A DNA stretch of 64,000 nt. Source: Ovoidimarina sp963698645. Its GTDB lineage: Bacteria; Pseudomonadota; Alphaproteobacteria; Rhodobacterales; Rhodobacteraceae. The stretch lies in NCBI GenBank assembly GCA_963698645.1, contig CAVORP010000005.1:51234-115233 (forward strand). The letters are read 5' to 3'. The first letter of the stretch is position 1. Every line of letters begins with the position of its first letter. A program made the translations under genes and the position numbers. Shown one piece after another: positions 62,418-64,000 of the stretch. The notes below the pieces were generated by a model. The model was given only the letters and a program-made list of their open reading frames with translations, searched no databases and was not told the origin of the DNA.

Positions 62418-63630
62418 TCACCGATCCGGGGGCCGCAAGCCTGACTCGGTCAAGTTCGTCAGACGTTCGAACACCTGCCCGATTCCGGCAACGTCCATAT
62501 TGGCGAAGGCGATGCGCATTTCACGGGAGCCTCAAGAGGGATCGCCTTCGGGCCGGAATATCGTACCGGGCAGGCCCAACAGGCCTGCTTCCGAGACCAG
62601 CCAGCGGGCGACCGTGTCGGACGAGGCATCGAAAGGATGCGCGACATAGCCGAAATAGGCGCCGCAACCAAGGAGGCTCCAGCCGTGGCGCCCGGGAAAC
62701 CCCGCCGTCATCGCGCCGCGGCGGCAGAGTACTTCCTCGCGCTCACCGGCGAGCCAGTCCCCGAAGTTCCGCAACCCCCACAGGGCAGCCATCTGACCCA
62801 ATTGCGAGGGGCAAATCGTGACCGTATCCAGATACTTCTCTACTTCGCGCAGGCGCGGCGCCGAGGCGAGAATCGCGCCCATCCGATGACCCGTCAGGCG
62901 ATAGGCCTTGGAGAAGGAGTAGAGATGGATCAGCGTCTCGTCCCAATCGGGATCGGTGAAAAGATCGTGAGGCCGCCCGTCACCGCCATGGAAGTCGCGA
63001 TAGGTCTCGTCGATCACCAGGGCGATGCCATGGCTGCGGGCAAGATCCCGAAACGCGGACAGAACCTCGGGGTCAATATTCGACACCACAGGGATTATTG
63101 GGCGATATCAGAACGATTGCACGCGTTTTTGAGGTAATCAGAGAGGCAGCATGCGTGGGATCGGGCACAAGATCGGGGCCGGTCTGCAGCGGAACCGCAA
63201 CCTGACCGCCCATATCGAGCGCCATCTTGTGGTTGAAGTACCATGGCACCGGAAGGATCACCTCATCACCCGGCCCGGCGAGCGTCGCAAGGATTGCGCA
63301 AAAGGCCTCGTTGCAACCCGAGGTGATCGCGACCTGATCGCCGGTCACCTGCCCACCATAGAGATCGCTCCATTGCGCCGCGATTTCCAGACGCAGTTCC
63401 CCGAGCCCCAGAACCGGACCGTAAAGATGAACTGACGGCGTGTTCAGGACCATCTCTGCCATGGCCTGCCGCATCTTCTCCGGGGGAGGGTCGACTGGTG
63501 CGGCCTGGCTGAGGTTAAGAAGTGGCAGGCCGTTCCGGATTTCCGCCTTCTGCACCCACCGGGACGCTTCGATGATCGGCGGTGCCGATGCCCGGGCCAG
63601 ATTCGGGTTCAGGGGGTGGGGCGGTCGCAC
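62418..63630 (-). pseudogene. Class I/II pyridoxal-phosphate aminotransferase, frameshifted
   Basis: Fold type I aminotransferase of the aspartate aminotransferase group; repaired length about 390-400 residues. From GTG 63630: LNPNLARASAPPIIEASRWV, LNLSQAAPVDPPPEKM, YGPVLGLGELRLEIA, ITSGCNEAFCAILATLAGPGDEVILPVPWYFNH and LISPNNPCGVEY. One extra base at 63075-63076 shifts the frame; then EVLSAFRDLARSHGIALVIDETYRDF (the Asp that contacts PLP), HLYSFSKAYRLTGHRMGAIL (the Schiff-base Lys in SFSKAY) and GLPGTIFRPEGDP. A TGA at 62532-62534 interrupts it; GSREMRIAFANMDVAGIGQVFERL continues in the same frame to a stop at 62418. The 3' end is uncertain. Substrate unknown. Confidence 0.75.
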
Positions 63631-63675
63631 GTGCGCATCCGATCTCTGGCGGGGCGTAAAGGGATCTCGCGCCGG

Positions 63676-64000
63676 TCAGTCCGTCGCGCGATACGGCTCG
63701 ACATATTGAAGCGCCATGTCCCATGGAAAGAAGATCCATGTATCCTGGCTGACCTCGGTGATGAAGGTATTGACCATCGGGCGGCCCTTCGGCTTGGCAT
63801 AGACGGTGGCGACATGAGCCTTGGGCATCAGCGCCTTCACGACTTCAAGGGTCTTTCCGGTATCCACCAGATCGTCGATCACCAGGATTCCCGTGCCGTC
63901 GCCCACCATGTCCATATCGGGTTTCTTGATCACACGCGGTTCGGACTGGGTCTGGTGATCGTAGCTCTTGACGCTGAAGCAATACGTAAGCAGGCACATA
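63676..64000 (-). CDS. gpt: Xanthine-guanine phosphoribosyltransferase, partial (5' end beyond the window)
   Basis: Salvages xanthine and guanine to nucleotides using PRPP. Only the last ~107 residues are present: the base/PRPP loop ILVIDDLVDTGKTLEVV, KAHVATVYAKPKGRPMVNTF and the C-terminal TWIFFPWDMALQYVEPY, which matches the Gpt pattern QDTWIxxPWD closely. The first residues in the window (TYCFSVKSYDHQTQSEP) correspond to the CVSSYDHQ region of the family, though the first few look altered, perhaps by another indel near 63980. It lies 45 bases upstream of the aminotransferase gene on the same strand. Confidence 0.85.
   Translation of the reverse strand, partial: MCLLTYCFSVKSYDHQTQSEPRVIKKPDMDMVGDGTGILVIDDLVDTGKTLEVVKALMPKAHVATVYAKPKGRPMVNTFITEVSQDTWIFFPWDMALQYVEPYRATD

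Noticed and set aside
1..64000. CRISPR array, rRNA operon or insertion sequence
   Set aside because: No regularly spaced repeats, no rRNA-like stretches and no transposase-like protein were seen.

Overview
The window is high-GC, gene-dense chromosomal DNA from an alphaproteobacterium, most probably a marine Rhodobacterales/Roseobacter-type organism. Support comes from the ZauP-like/ZapA pair, an alphaproteobacterial SOS promoter (GTTC-N7-GTTC) upstream of lexA, a gene-transfer-agent type endolysin/holin pair, a TRAP transporter, GlpX-type fructose bisphosphatase, a fused indolepyruvate ferredoxin oxidoreductase and several dimethylglycine-dehydrogenase-like proteins. There is one tRNA gene (Glu, TTC), no rRNA, no CRISPR array and no recognisable insertion sequence.

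Layout. 1-1391: 3' end of an FAD/GcvT demethylase-type gene. 1.4-3.3 kb: rpe-redoxin-gph operon (minus). 3.5-4.6 kb: MDR oxidoreductase. 4.75-5.66 kb: an orphan beta-barrel-like fragment and tRNA-Glu. 5.8-9.9 kb: hom-glpX-recJ (minus). 10-10.9 kb: lipoprotein and a divergent TetR regulator. 11-23.3 kb: an accessory catabolic locus made of two divergent arms around a GntR/UTRA regulator. The left arm encodes an SsuD-like LLM monooxygenase, an aldo/keto reductase, a flavin reductase and a TRAP transporter. The right arm encodes a Gfo/Idh dehydrogenase, a Rieske oxygenase, a 77-aa protein, an FAD/GcvT demethylase and an AllE-like bicupin. 23.4-30.5 kb: DUF808 protein, caspase-like protein, transketolase, zauP-zapA, bolA-small membrane protein-grx. 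30.6-41.3 kb: purL, LysR regulator, indolepyruvate oxidoreductase, acyltransferase, murI, argC, ccmE. 41.3-45.7 kb: an endolysin/holin cassette with three small coupled genes, set between ccmE and ccmF-ccmH. 45.8-52.9 kb: enoyl-CoA hydratase, alternative oxidase, gltA, gltX, comEC, lexA. 53-64 kb: trpG-trpD-trpC-moaC-moeA and aminotransferase/ppiD/trpE on the minus strand, with a divergent polysaccharide deacetylase gene between them, ending in a partial gpt.

Adjacent genes very often overlap by ATGA or GTGA, implying widespread translational coupling. The accessory locus is best read as an uptake and oxidative degradation pathway for an N-methylated or betaine-like compound; the substrate cannot be named from sequence.

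A strong caveat is that many conserved housekeeping genes carry frameshifts as written: rpe, recJ, hom, the demethylase tail, the bicupin, trpC, the deacetylase, trpE, ppiD and the aminotransferase. They concentrate at 2-10 kb, near 22 kb and from 55 to 64 kb, while about 30-54.6 kb is clean. Several fall in short homopolymers and family sequence resumes right after each shift, so sequencing error is more likely than gene decay. Products are therefore given for the repaired reading.
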